A DNA stretch of 64,000 nt from Hawksworthiomyces lignivorus (taxonomy: Eukaryota > Ascomycota > Sordariomycetes > Ophiostomatales > Ophiostomataceae), in assembly GCA_002917075.1 (NCBI GenBank), contig NTMA01000016.1, forward strand, positions 248,001 to 312,000, read 5' to 3'. Position numbers and translations under genes: made by a program. Under the pieces are notes generated by a model, which saw nothing but the letters and a program-made list of their open reading frames with translations, had not been told where the DNA came from and ran no database searches. Positions 22,131 through 32,390 of this stretch are shown in pieces; the stretch's first letter is position 1; the number at the start of each line of letters is the position of its first letter.

Positions 22131-23792
22131 GGCATCTGCTTTCTTGACTGTGCTACAAAGCAGGTTTGAATTGTAAGCTCAGCTCGTCCGAGAAAGAGAA
22201 ATGACAATTCACATACCCAGTAGGTGTTTGAGATGGGGCGCTCATGGTGGGCGACGTTGGTGAGGTTTGAGTCGAAAGCGTAGAAAGTGAGTGCAAGTGC
22301 TAGTGTGAGGTGCCGAGGGCTGGGGAGATTCGTTCCCGAGGAAGAGTGAGAGACGGACTTGTAATGACAAGAAGAAGCAACATCAACAGAACGATGCTGA
22401 GGTTGATGACGAGGTCTAGTAGGTGCCCGTAGATGGTGATGGTCGCTTCTATCAAGTAACATCAATCGTCGGCTCCTCACCTTCTGGTATCTCGAGAAGC
22501 ACGCTGGTCGGGCTTGCACATCCCACCGCCATCGCTACTGGCTTCCGCAGGAAAGGCGCCTGCTTACAGTGCCCCTCACATTACACCCATCAAGGTCGGT
22601 TTTCGGCTCATGTCAGTCCCTTCAGCTGCCATTCGGAAAGACCCACATGGGCGCCTACCTCAATCCTCAGCTTGCTTCGTGAACGCCACGGTGCACAACG
22701 GCTCTGAAGCCCAGTTAGGCCAGAAAGGACGGGCCAAGAGGAAAAAGACTCGGCATCATCTTTACCTTCAGTACATGTACCTACAATTCCCGCTAGTTAC
22801 AGGTAACGGCACCTGTTTAGAATCTAGATCGTCCCACGAAAGCTGCCGAGTCGAGCTAAGGTGGCCTGGCCAACCCAAAGGGGAAGTAATTCTGATGTCT
22901 ACATAAGGTACCTTAGCGAGATGTGAAGCAGCCAATGGGGAAATTTGAATCCATGCTTGTGCAGATAGTGTACACATATTCCCCACACTGGCGGCAGGAC
23001 CCGCTCCCGCTGCCTGAATTTTTTATTTATTTCCGCCCACAACTCCATGTCAGTCGCCACCCACACTTCGCATAATGAGGCTGCATTCATGTCAAAAGTC
23101 ATGGGTTTGTGATAGATACCCGGTTTTAACCAGCCTCGTGTCCACCACAATGGCTTTCGGACCGGACATGACCTCTCAGGCATCAGCATACATTTATTGC
23201 ATCCTGCATGCCTTCTCCTAGAGTCAATAATCAATAAAGAGATGCCCAGACCTCCTTGGCAACCTCCACCGGTTGGCCCGAGACTTACACTCTCAGCTCG
23301 CCACTGACGATGCAGCAACGCGAATCTTGTTGCGAAATGCGGCTTAGCTGAGGTCAAGTGTATGCCGGCTGGCACGCGTGACGTCGATTTGACACTGTTC
23401 CAGTTGGGATATGAGAAATCGGAGAGAGGTGATGGGAACCCAGTAACACGCCCCAACGAGCCTGGAAGTTACGAGGCCTGCATTTGTAGTATCTCTTATC
23501 TTGGGAGAACGCAGAGTGAAGTTACTGGTTTTGTTGAATCGCAGAAGACTTGTGAGCCGTCTGGCGAGGGACAGTAATGTCACTGGTATCGCACTAAGGT
23601 GCCGACTGTCAGAGGCCATGATCACGGGTCAGACAGGTTTGAGACGTACTACAAAAGCCGCCTTGTTCCCCGACCATGTTGTCCTAGACACGGCATCACA
23701 GGGCAAAGCTCAATCTTGAAACAGAGGAACAATCTCATCTTGATATAATATTGAATCTAACATTGGTCTCATCCCTCTCCCCGTTTTGCACA
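22131..23792. other. Intergenic between divergent members C and D
   Basis: About 1.66 kb that should hold the promoters of both divergent genes. Open frames here are short and overlap on both strands without domain resemblance. No repeat or RNA gene was recognised. Confidence 0.5.
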
Positions 23793-24842
23793 ATGGCAAC
23801 TCTCACGGTAGAAGAAGCAGCCAGCATCAACGCTTTTGTGCAGCAGCTGCAGAATGCTGCCACGGGCGCTCCTCCGGTCGATGAGGAGACGCTTGCATTG
23901 CAACTCTTAGCGAGCACCCAAGCCGACGCTGACTTTGACACTTCTCAGATCAAGTCGCTTGCAGCCGCCACTGGGGCCGCTCCAGTCGCCCTGGACGCCG
24001 GTGACGACAAGTTCAACAAGCTTGTTGAATTGATGATGAGCGACACCAAGCCACCTGAGGAGCAGGTGGGCAAGGGCAAGGCGCCCAACCCCCCGCCGGT
24101 TGTGATTGAGGACCTCATCGGCGATGACGTCGCGAGTTACGACATGAAAGCTGCCCTAGAGAACTTTGGCATCCTCAAAGACGCGCAGTCGGTCTGCCAG
24201 ATGTTCTCCAACATCATGCTATTGCAGACTAACCCCGAAGGGTTCGACATCACCAAGGGTGGCGCCGCCCTGGCGTTCAGTGAACAGGCCCGCTTGGCGT
24301 ACAAGGCCATGTCCGGCCCCATGGCCTCCGTCTACAACTTTCAGTCGGGAGAGTCTGTCAAGCACAGGTTCGAGATCCCCAAGAACCAATCTCACGAAAA
24401 GCTGCTTGGGACCATGTTCGATGGCATGGGTCTGGACGCCAAGCACAAAACAGAAATCGATGGCGAGATCACCAAATTCACCAAGTGCTTGAAAGATATC
24501 CAGATCGGGAAAGAAAGTAGCACGCTCGACTTTGCCCTGCGCTTTGGCCTCTGTCCCGTGACTAACATTTCTGCCGACGAGGCGCACGAGCTCCTCGCTT
24601 TCGAGCCCACGACATTTCTCATCTACATCAAGATGGACGCCGCAGCATGGAATAAGACTATCGACAAGAACAACAAAGAGGAGAAAATCACGTTCAGTTA
24701 CGAGCAGACCGTCACCAAGTTCGAGCTTAACGTCAATCGCTTTCTCAAGGTAAGGCCCAAGTACGACAAGATGATCGAGATAGCCACAGGCATGAGTCTC
24801 GCGAAGTACGGAGAGTTGCTCAACAAGTCTGTCAAGAAGTGA
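23793..24842 (+). CDS. Toxin-like array, member D (suspected Cyt-like pore-former)
   Basis: This is an intronless 349-aa protein. I start it at 23793 (CACAATGGCA, good context) rather than 23751. It has the clearest family pattern: AALENFGILKDAQSV, a helix (CQMFSNIMLLQTNP), GPMASVYNFQSG, SHEKLLGTMFDGMGL, IDGEITKFTKCLK, the strands TTFLIYIKMDAAAW and KFELNVNRFLKVRP, and AKYGELL near the end. It aligns by eye with B over most of its length, including the FG-L-D opening of the first helix pair. It has no signal peptide. It is the only member on the plus strand and lies 635 bp before the subtilase start, in the same direction. A membrane-active role is inferred, not shown. Confidence 0.7.
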   Translation: MATLTVEEAASINAFVQQLQNAATGAPPVDEETLALQLLASTQADADFDTSQIKSLAAATGAAPVALDAGDDKFNKLVELMMSDTKPPEEQVGKGKAPNPPPVVIEDLIGDDVASYDMKAALENFGILKDAQSVCQMFSNIMLLQTNPEGFDITKGGAALAFSEQARLAYKAMSGPMASVYNFQSGESVKHRFEIPKNQSHEKLLGTMFDGMGLDAKHKTEIDGEITKFTKCLKDIQIGKESSTLDFALRFGLCPVTNISADEAHELLAFEPTTFLIYIKMDAAAWNKTIDKNNKEEKITFSYEQTVTKFELNVNRFLKVRPKYDKMIEIATGMSLAKYGELLNKSVKK

Positions 24843-25477
24843 TGATTAGGGCGGCTCGTGGCCAGGAATGTGTGCGCAGCAACGAGATTAGAGTAGATAC
24901 CTTGCCTTAGTTTCGGTAGATTGAAAGTACAAGATACTCGTCCATGTGAAAAAGACCCGAGTTCCCATGCCGCAGCCAAACGTGGTGTGATATCAAGCTG
25001 TGCCTTGCTGATCCATGTCTGGGCCAAGGGCTCTTGCATGTGCTCCCCCACCATTACCATCGGTCATCGGTAGACCAAACTAGGGCCCAACCTGCCCATC
25101 CAGGAGTGCCTAGACCCATGGTATGTATGCGTATGCATGTACAAAGCAGCTACCCTGCATGAACACAGGGGCAAAGTTCCAGGCTGGTTGTGGGCGTGTG
25201 CGCTGCAGGTGTTCAGCTGGCTTCAACCCATGCGTGTTCTAGTCTCTTCCAATCCTTTAAAAGGCTCGCCCGAATTGGTCCCCAGTCGCCCAAAAGGGCT
25301 TCCAACTCCCGGGCAGCGTTTTAACGACTTTTTTAGTCTCTGTTTCCATTCTCTGGACACTTGCTACTTCATTACAACTCTCAGTTCCCCATCTTCAACT
25401 ATTCTACAATCACTATAACCCAACCACACTCAAGTTTACCATTCAACTGGCACAACCGCACAAAAACCATCCTCAAG
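24843..25477. promoter_or_regulatory. Spacer and subtilase leader
   Basis: These 635 bp lie between member D and the protease start. The last 150 bp are CT/CA-rich leader typical of fungal 5' untranslated regions. No gene is seen. Confidence 0.5.
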
Positions 25478-27857
25478 ATGTCAGCAGATGCCGTCATTAA
25501 CGGCAAGAGCTGGAGCACCGACATAACAGATCGGCAGGCCGACGTGTCGACTTCAGGGTACATCCTGATCCGCACGACCGGATCCCCTCTCAACAAGACC
25601 CAGAAGAGGGAACTAAAAGCTCTAGGAGTCGACATCCAACAGTTCCACGGCGGCGGCGGCCCCGGCGAGCACGAAAACGCCGAGGAGAAACAGCAGCAGA
25701 TCTACCTCTGCGGCTACCCCAAGGGTCAGCTGCTTGAACCTCTCCGCGCCTTGGCGTATATTGATTTCGTCGACGTATACCCTAACGACTTGGTAATCCA
25801 TGATGCTGTGCAGCGGCTGAGGGCGAGGCCAATGCGGGCAGTTCCTACTAACGACCTACCACCATCAAACGCCAGTGGTGGTGATGCACGTGGTGAGGCA
25901 TTCGCAATGATGGCTCCGGGTCCAGTGATGTCTATACAGGCAGCGAACGAATTTGTTGATGAGACAGTGGAGGTGGATGTTTTGCTGCATCACGATGTTG
26001 GAGAGATCTCACAGGAGCTGCTGGGCAAGATGGCCGCCGTCCCAGGTTTCATGTGTTTTGAGACGGATGAGGCCTCGCAGGGTGTGGTAAGACTCCGAAT
26101 CGACGAGGATTCTCTGGAGCAAATCGCAGCGCTGGATGAAGTACGGGTTATCCACCCGGTCAACGAGCGTGTGCTCATGGCGAATGTTGCTCGCCGGATT
26201 TTGGGGTTTACTCCAGAGGGGGGTGATGAGGTGGTGACGAGCGGCAACTCGAACGGGATTTCCGGTTCGTCTTTCTCGTCTTCTCGATATCGGGGCCTCG
26301 ATCAGGTCGTCTGTGTGGCGGATACCGGATTCGACAAGGGGAGCACAACAGACGTGCACGACGCGTTCACGGGCCGGGTCAAGTCGCTGTATGCCTGGGG
26401 ACGACCGGGAGGCGCCGCTGACGATCCTGATGGTCACGGTACACATGTTTGCGGATGCGTACTAGGCTGCGGTACCCACGCCTTGGAAGGCCACATCAGC
26501 GGTGCCGCCCCAGCGGCCACCCTCATTCTTCAGTCGTTCTTCGTCCGCTTCAACTGGCAACGCCAATCCATCCTCGGCGGCTACCCGGCTGACCTTGGCG
26601 TACTCTTCGCCGAGGCTTACGAAGCCGGCGCGCGCATCCACACCAACTCGTGGGGCACGCCGCCGTCCGCCAAGGACAACTTCAAGCAGCGCCCATACGA
26701 CAGCAGCGCCGAGAGCATCGACAAGTTTGTCTGGGACCACCCGGACATGACCGTCCTCTTCGCCGCCGGCAACGATGGCCAGGACGGCAACCTCGACGGG
26801 CGCATTAACGAGCGTTCGCTAGGCGCCGAGGCTTCGGCGAAGAACTGCATCACCGTGGGCGCGTCCGAGAACATGCGGCCCGGTTTAAAAGCAGAGACGC
26901 AGGGCCGGCCGTACACCTACGGTTTGTTCTGGCCCAGGAAGTTTACGGTAAATCCGCTCAAAGACGACCACCAGGCCGACAATCCTGAGGGGCTCGCGGC
27001 GTTTAGCAGCAGGGGGCCGACGGCGGAGGACAGGATCAAGCCGGATGTGGTCGCCCCTGGAACGGCCATCTTGTCGACGAGATCGCGGGCAAAGAAGTAT
27101 GTCGGTGACGTGGACGCCAGGGGTGTCTCTGGGGATGATGGGTTTCTCTACCAGTCAGGGACGAGCATGGCCACCCCGTTTGTGGCGGGGTGTTGTGCTG
27201 TGTTGCGGGAGGCGCTGCTTGCGAATGGATATAAAGATGTGACGGGTCCGGGTGTCGTCCAGCCCACTGGCGCACTCGTCAAGGCGCTGCTCATCAATGG
27301 TGCGCTCCCCGTCAAGGGGCAGTATGTCCCGCATGAACTGGGGGATGGGCCGAATCCCCATTCTGGCTTCGTGAGTGATCATACCTGTGAACTAACCGGA
27401 GAGCGTAGTCAACGTACTGACACAACACCAGGGCCGAGTCAACATCGCCGAGACTCTCTCCATGATCGAGCCCGGCATATCAGGAACCGGTGGGTACGGC
27501 ATCGGCCGCATCGACGAGGAGACTGAAGAACCAGTGGAAGTGGACATAGCGATCCCCGAAGGCGATAATCTCACCTTCAAGATCACCCTGACCTACCCCG
27601 ATATGCCCGGCGCCTCGCTCGCCAACGATCTCAACCTCGTCGTCATTTCGGCAGACGGCACAAAACAGCGTCATGGAAACAAAGGCGATCAGGATTTCGC
27701 TGTTGGTGCAACGAAGCCATTTGACCGGAGGAACAACGTCGAGCAGGTCGTCTGGACGCATGTAGCGGGCGACAGGCTGAAAATTGTGGTGAAGCCGTAC
27801 CGCATCATGTTGGCCGACGTTCCGTTTGCGTATGCTTGGAAATTTCTGCGGGGATGA
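25478..27857 (+). CDS. Subtilisin-like serine protease (S8) without an evident signal peptide
   Basis: This is a serine endopeptidase. The exons are 25478-27370 and 27432-27857, with a 61-nt intron, giving 772 aa with the frame closed. The catalytic triad motifs are all present: VVCVADTGFD (Asp), DDPDGHGTHVCG (His) and YQSGTSMATPFVAG (Ser). The oxyanion-side NSWG and AAGNDGQDG are also present. Two propeptide-like modules precede the catalytic domain, at about residues 22-110 and 165-235. A beta-sandwich domain follows (ITLTYPDMPGASLANDLNLV). The start at 25478 (MSADAV) has good context; the frame continues 39 codons upstream to 25361, but these look like leader and form no convincing signal peptide. 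An intracellular subtilase next to a suspected pore-former family suggests a processing partner, as known for fungal HET-Q2. That link is inference. Confidence 0.92.
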
Positions 27858-29152
27858 CTAGGTTTCACGAGGTTGCGAGTGGAAAGACTGACCTTGTCGC
27901 GGTTTGCTTTCTTGTACCTTTCCCTAATAGTACTCCGTAGCATTTAGTTGAACAGAAAGAATGCGGGACCACGATGTGGGACCATTCCCAATGATTCTCT
28001 TCCCTTTAGATACATCTAATATCATGAAATGGGAATTCCGTGTTAAACATCTTGATGAGGAAAGGCAAGTTGTCTCCCTCTCCCTCCAAAGCTGTCGAAA
28101 TGGCTCAGCTGTACCAAATAGGTCTAGTATATGGGTTGAGGCAGAAAATCTAACCAAATTCGACTCTGATACCTCAAACTATGGCGATATCCCTTCCTTT
28201 CGAGACGCTTTTATGTATTACCACCGCGGCTGCTTACCTTTGCGAGTCCCCCATGACTTCGGTATCGCGGACTTGACTTAATTTCAGCATTGTAGCCCTT
28301 CTTTTGTGGATCTTTAATCCTCTCACACTTTCGTCCGTGTATGCACTCATTCAAAATGACCAAGTGCAGGGTTAAAAGGAATACAACAAGTACAAAGTAC
28401 TCCCAAGAGACAACCCTCAGTGCAAAGGCCGCCAAAAACGGCGCCAAAAGCTACCAAAAGTGGTGGCCAGAACACCACTTTCTCGCTTTCACCTGTAAGT
28501 TTCAAAAAATCGATTGACTCCCATCAGTGGTAGGCCCAGCAGAAGAGAATCCCATTCCATAGCTTAATCACAAGCACGTCCTCTTGCCAAGATCTTTCTA
28601 CAGCTGAATCGCGAGTCAGCCCTGTAGCCAAGATCTTTTTATGTCTTAGCTGCAAGCCTATCCTGTCGCCAAGATCATTGCTTGTGTGAATCACACGACC
28701 ATGTTCGGGCCAAGATCTTTGGGTGTCTCAATTCCATGTCTCAACAAAGTAAATATAACCGATTTCAATAAGACACGACAGCAGCCACATAGTGAACATC
28801 GCCCACTAAGACGCAACTTAAAGCTCCAATTGGTTCTTGAAACCCCAATTTTTCTTGTGGCTGGTTTAAGCTATTTACTCCTCAAAGTTTATAGCTCCTT
28901 CAGCAGAGGGAACTGCATATAATTCCTACAGAACCCCATGCTCTCTCAAACAATAAACAACTGTCTAACCCTTCATCTATTTCATGACGACGAAGGAGTG
29001 AAGCTAAAGCCTAGGTATTTTCTGATAGGAGAATTTCAACCGCCACCTTCTTTAGCATTCGTCACACTTTGCGCTTGCCAGAGGCCATTCCATAGAATAG
29101 ATCAAAGCCACACATTAGTTAAAATCAACAATCTAGCTAATATCTTTATTCT
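27858..29152. other. Intergenic with a minisatellite
   Basis: About 1.3 kb. It contains the 41-bp tandem repeat listed separately; otherwise I see only short frames without features. Confidence 0.5.
28545..28749 (+). repeat. Degenerate 41-bp tandem repeat, about five units
   Basis: The core GCCAAGATCTTT recurs at 28586, 28627 and 28709, with a variant (GCCAAGATCATT) at 28668. The spacing is exactly 41 bp each time. A weaker unit precedes them at 28545. Units diverge outside the core, although GAATC/CAAG and CCTGT stretches recur at matching positions. The fixed period with a drifting sequence marks an old minisatellite. The core contains the BglII-type palindrome AGATCT. Confidence 0.85.
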
Positions 29153-30529
29153 ATGACACATTGTGTTCCATACGGGAAATCACCTTCGGCTCCAAGATTC
29201 ATGGCGGAACACGAGGCACCTCGCATCATTGTTCTCAGCGACGGGACCTGGTGTGGCCGGGAGACCAACACTCAGTCGAATATTTATCGACTAGCCAAGC
29301 TCATCGGAATTGAAATCGAGAACTCGAATTCTGAAAATGAACATACTTTCTGCGCTAATAACACTCATGCCCGTTATCGCCATGGCGTTGGTCTAAATAG
29401 TACATTCCTCGACTACCTCTTCAACGGCATTACTGCGCAAGACCTGGCAGACGAGTGCATCCGCGCCTACAGGTTCATCGTAGAACACTATACGGCGGAG
29501 CACGAGATATGGCTCCTTGGGCTCAGCCGTGGCGCCTATACCGTGCGATGCGTGGCTGGGATGATAAACAACTGTGGTATCGTTCGAAAATGCAACACGC
29601 CGGCAGAGACGGATCTGCTCTGCGAGGAGGTATACCGCATTTACCGCTCGCGGTATGCCATCAATGCTCCACATACAACGCAGTCGAAGGATTTTCGCAA
29701 GCGGAAGTCTTGGCCTCTAATTGGGGACGAAAAAGATGGCGAACCACGCCGCCGTCCGCCGGTCAGCTTCATGGGCTTGTTCGACACCGTCGGCGGGCTG
29801 GGCATTCCAACCTTCACTGGGGGCGTAGGACTCGACTGGCCTGAGTTTTACGACAACGTTGTGTCCTCTGTTGTGGACCAGGTGTGCCACTTTGTGTCAC
29901 TGCACGATCGGTTCTATATCTTCCAGCCCTGCCTCGCAATCCGGAAAGACGGATCGATGCTGGGGATCCATGAAGAATGGGTCCCTGGCGCGCATTATGA
30001 TCTGGGCAGGCAACGCTTTCGATTTTTTCGAAGTGGAGCCGGTTGGTTTGAGAGTGTTTTGGCCAATTGGATGTTTGCCAGTAAGGTCATCGAACCAAAT
30101 GCGGTCCTTGCAGATCTAGTGCTGTTGAAGATGTTGCGGTGCATTCAGAAGTATGATGAAGCCAGTGCCATCATTTCCAAGAAGAAGCTGGATGACGAAA
30201 TTCAAAGCCTGCGGCAAGCTATAACAGGTCCTAAGCCAGCGATAGGGGACGGTGACGTATATACCAAGGTTATAGAGTATTTACCATTTGGAAGCACGAC
30301 CGGAAAAATTTTCAGTAGCATATCCAAAACAGCACCCGCTATTTTGCAGCTACTATTCGCACCCAGAGACCGCTTGATTTCTAAGGATGGTGCGATTGTG
30401 TATGACTTTCGATTACAAGATGAAGATATCTCTATCGCCGTGGAGGAGACTGCTCAGATAACGAAGGAGAGGTACCCTTCTAGATCACTGCAGTCATGGG
30501 CTTTGAGAGTGACTGCAACGAAACCTTGA
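29153..30529 (+). CDS. DUF2235 alpha/beta hydrolase
   Basis: This is a predicted serine hydrolase of the DUF2235 family, related to the catalytic domain of bacterial type VI lipase effectors. It is a single exon of 458 aa; a start at 29201 (MAEHEAPRI) is also possible. Family marks are IIVLSDGTWCGRETN at the N-terminus, RYRHGVG with GITAQDLADECIRAYRFI, the nucleophile elbow LLGLSRGAYTVR (GxSxG-type, Ser near 127) and FMGLFDTVGGLGIP. No signal peptide is seen. Fungal members are common in multicopy form; their substrate is not established and a phospholipase-like activity is inferred from the bacterial relatives. It lies downstream of the subtilase, separated by 1.3 kb. Confidence 0.9.
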   Translation: MTHCVPYGKSPSAPRFMAEHEAPRIIVLSDGTWCGRETNTQSNIYRLAKLIGIEIENSNSENEHTFCANNTHARYRHGVGLNSTFLDYLFNGITAQDLADECIRAYRFIVEHYTAEHEIWLLGLSRGAYTVRCVAGMINNCGIVRKCNTPAETDLLCEEVYRIYRSRYAINAPHTTQSKDFRKRKSWPLIGDEKDGEPRRRPPVSFMGLFDTVGGLGIPTFTGGVGLDWPEFYDNVVSSVVDQVCHFVSLHDRFYIFQPCLAIRKDGSMLGIHEEWVPGAHYDLGRQRFRFFRSGAGWFESVLANWMFASKVIEPNAVLADLVLLKMLRCIQKYDEASAIISKKKLDDEIQSLRQAITGPKPAIGDGDVYTKVIEYLPFGSTTGKIFSSISKTAPAILQLLFAPRDRLISKDGAIVYDFRLQDEDISIAVEETAQITKERYPSRSLQSWALRVTATKP

Positions 30530-32390
30530 AGCAGCCAAGTCGAATTTTCGCTTTCTTTTCTTTTCTTTATTTTTTTTTTAAAAAAAATTGTTGTGTTATA
30601 AGGCCAAAATGCAAATAATGAATAGATACAGCCTTAGGCGATAAGTGTCTCATGAAGACAAAGACCACAAAGACCACTAGAATAGATGCAACCCCCAGCT
30701 ATGCGGCGGATAAAGTCACGCTTTTTCAAATTAATCTATAAACTCTCGTTTCAAAGTATCACGATGCAAAGCCATGTTTCACAGCTTTCTCTAAAACCCT
30801 CATATTCAGAGAAAAGATTCTTCAGTCAACTTTCGAGACGACAAGCCTCAACAATGAGATCGAACGCCCGGTTAGCTCAATCGGTAGAGCGTGAGACTCT
30901 TAATCTCAAGGTTGCGGGTTCGACCCCCGCATCGGGCTCAAATCCTGATGCGCCTTCATAGAAGGCATCTTCGAATTCTCATTTTTTTTATTTCTTATTT
31001 TTTTTTAAACAGAATTTGCCACAGACCACCGACGACCTCATCATTTGACTGTACATCATGAAGGAGACTGTCAGACTTATGCTACGGTGGATGAAGCGTA
31101 ACGGCGCATCCCAGACTACTGCCTGGCCTCCAGAATCGAGGAGGTCGAAGATCAAGAAGAGGAGACAGAGAGGAGGTAAGTATCCGTTCACTACCAACAT
31201 CACGTTGTTTACTACTATTTTTTGTAATCCCTTGCAATTCTATACCACTATCATTACATCGCTAAGATCTATATCTAAATCATATAGCGGTTTCTGCCCT
31301 AGCGGGTTACGTTTGGTAGGGGTGTACACGGCTAGAACTTCATAATTACGATTAAATTGATTATTAGCTAATTGATTAAATAAGTTGGTGAACAAGTTCC
31401 CATTTATTTTGCAGATGTCGACAGCAAGTTTTGTACTCCATCCTTCTTCAATACCTCGGCGTTTAAGTGCAAATTTCTCAAGAGTTCAGCACGCTTATTG
31501 CTGGGAAGATGTCGCTGAAGACTGTGGCTGTTCCTGCTGTGGCGCACACGAAGTCCTAGACAAGGCTGTCGCAGCTCCCCATTGACAGAGCTGTGTTGCA
31601 TGCATCTCAGCTCTCCAACAACACTCTGACCAATCTCCTATTTAGGATTAGCAAGAGACACAGGGGTGGAAAGAATTCTCGTAGATGGTTACATTTTGGC
31701 AAGGATGTAGGGTCAAGCTGAAAGCTCTCACCCAATTTGCACACGGCTGTCCGCCACACCCCCAGCGTGGCCAGAGCCTCAAATTGACCATTTCAGCCAC
31801 CGACCGTGACGCTGAACACCTTGCAGACAAACCTTTTCGTCCGTATCCTTGGAGCTGTTACGACATGGTGGTGTGAAGCCAACCGCCAATCATTACCCGT
31901 CGTGGGCCGAAGACCAAAAGGATACGAAATTACACTCTGCATTTCTTATTTCTTGGCCTCTCCTCTCATGCGGACTTTAACAAGGCTGGCCGCGCCTTCA
32001 GCCGCACAGGATTCCAACTTGCCCATTCGACAGCTTTATTAATACCTTGAATATGGTTCTTTCTCCAGGATTTCCCTCTTTTTGTATTTATCTTTTCGTA
32101 TACCCGACACCACGTACCTGTATCCTATGCAATTTCTTTCCCTATGTCGTTTATGTCTGAAGTTCTGCTTGATCTTGATTTAGTCGCTCCGTAGCATTGC
32201 AGCGCTTTTCTTCACGCTATTTTCAATTTTGCATGCCTTGTTTCGCGTGCTTCTTTTTGTGCTTGCTTGAAATTTCCACTCTTTCCCGGCCGTCAATTTT
32301 CGATACTCTTGCCACTTCCAACACCACTCAGTGTGACTACATCATATCAATTTATTCCGTATCGAGTCTCTGCTAGTTGGACTAAATAAT
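30530..32390. other. Intergenic around the tRNA gene
   Basis: Apart from the tRNA I see no supported gene. The frame at 31058-31345 has a plausible ATG and a possible donor (GGTAAG near 31176), but no domain. The last 300 bp are T/C-rich leader of the CorA-like gene. Confidence 0.45.
30866..30938 (+). tRNA. tRNA-Lys (CTT)
   Basis: This 73-nt gene has no intron. The acceptor stem GCCCGGT pairs with ATCGGGC. The D arm TAGCTCAATCGGTAGAGC, the anticodon stem TGAGA/TCTCA with loop CTCTTAA (anticodon CTT), and the T arm GCGGG-TTCGACC-CCCGC are all present. The A box (TAGCTCAATCGG) and B box (GGTTCGACCCC) are intact, and a T8 run near 30982 could terminate Pol III. Confidence 0.96.

Noticed and set aside
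28545..28749. Regularly spaced repeats as a possible CRISPR array
   Set aside because: Eukaryotic context, only a 12-bp core, and the intervening sequences are themselves related to each other. It is a minisatellite.
30686..30961. Open frame covering the tRNA gene
   Set aside because: It is only the translation of the tRNA-Lys and its flanks.
31058..31345. Possible small gene after the tRNA with a donor-like GGTAAG
   Set aside because: No downstream exon gives a recognisable protein and the composition looks non-coding.
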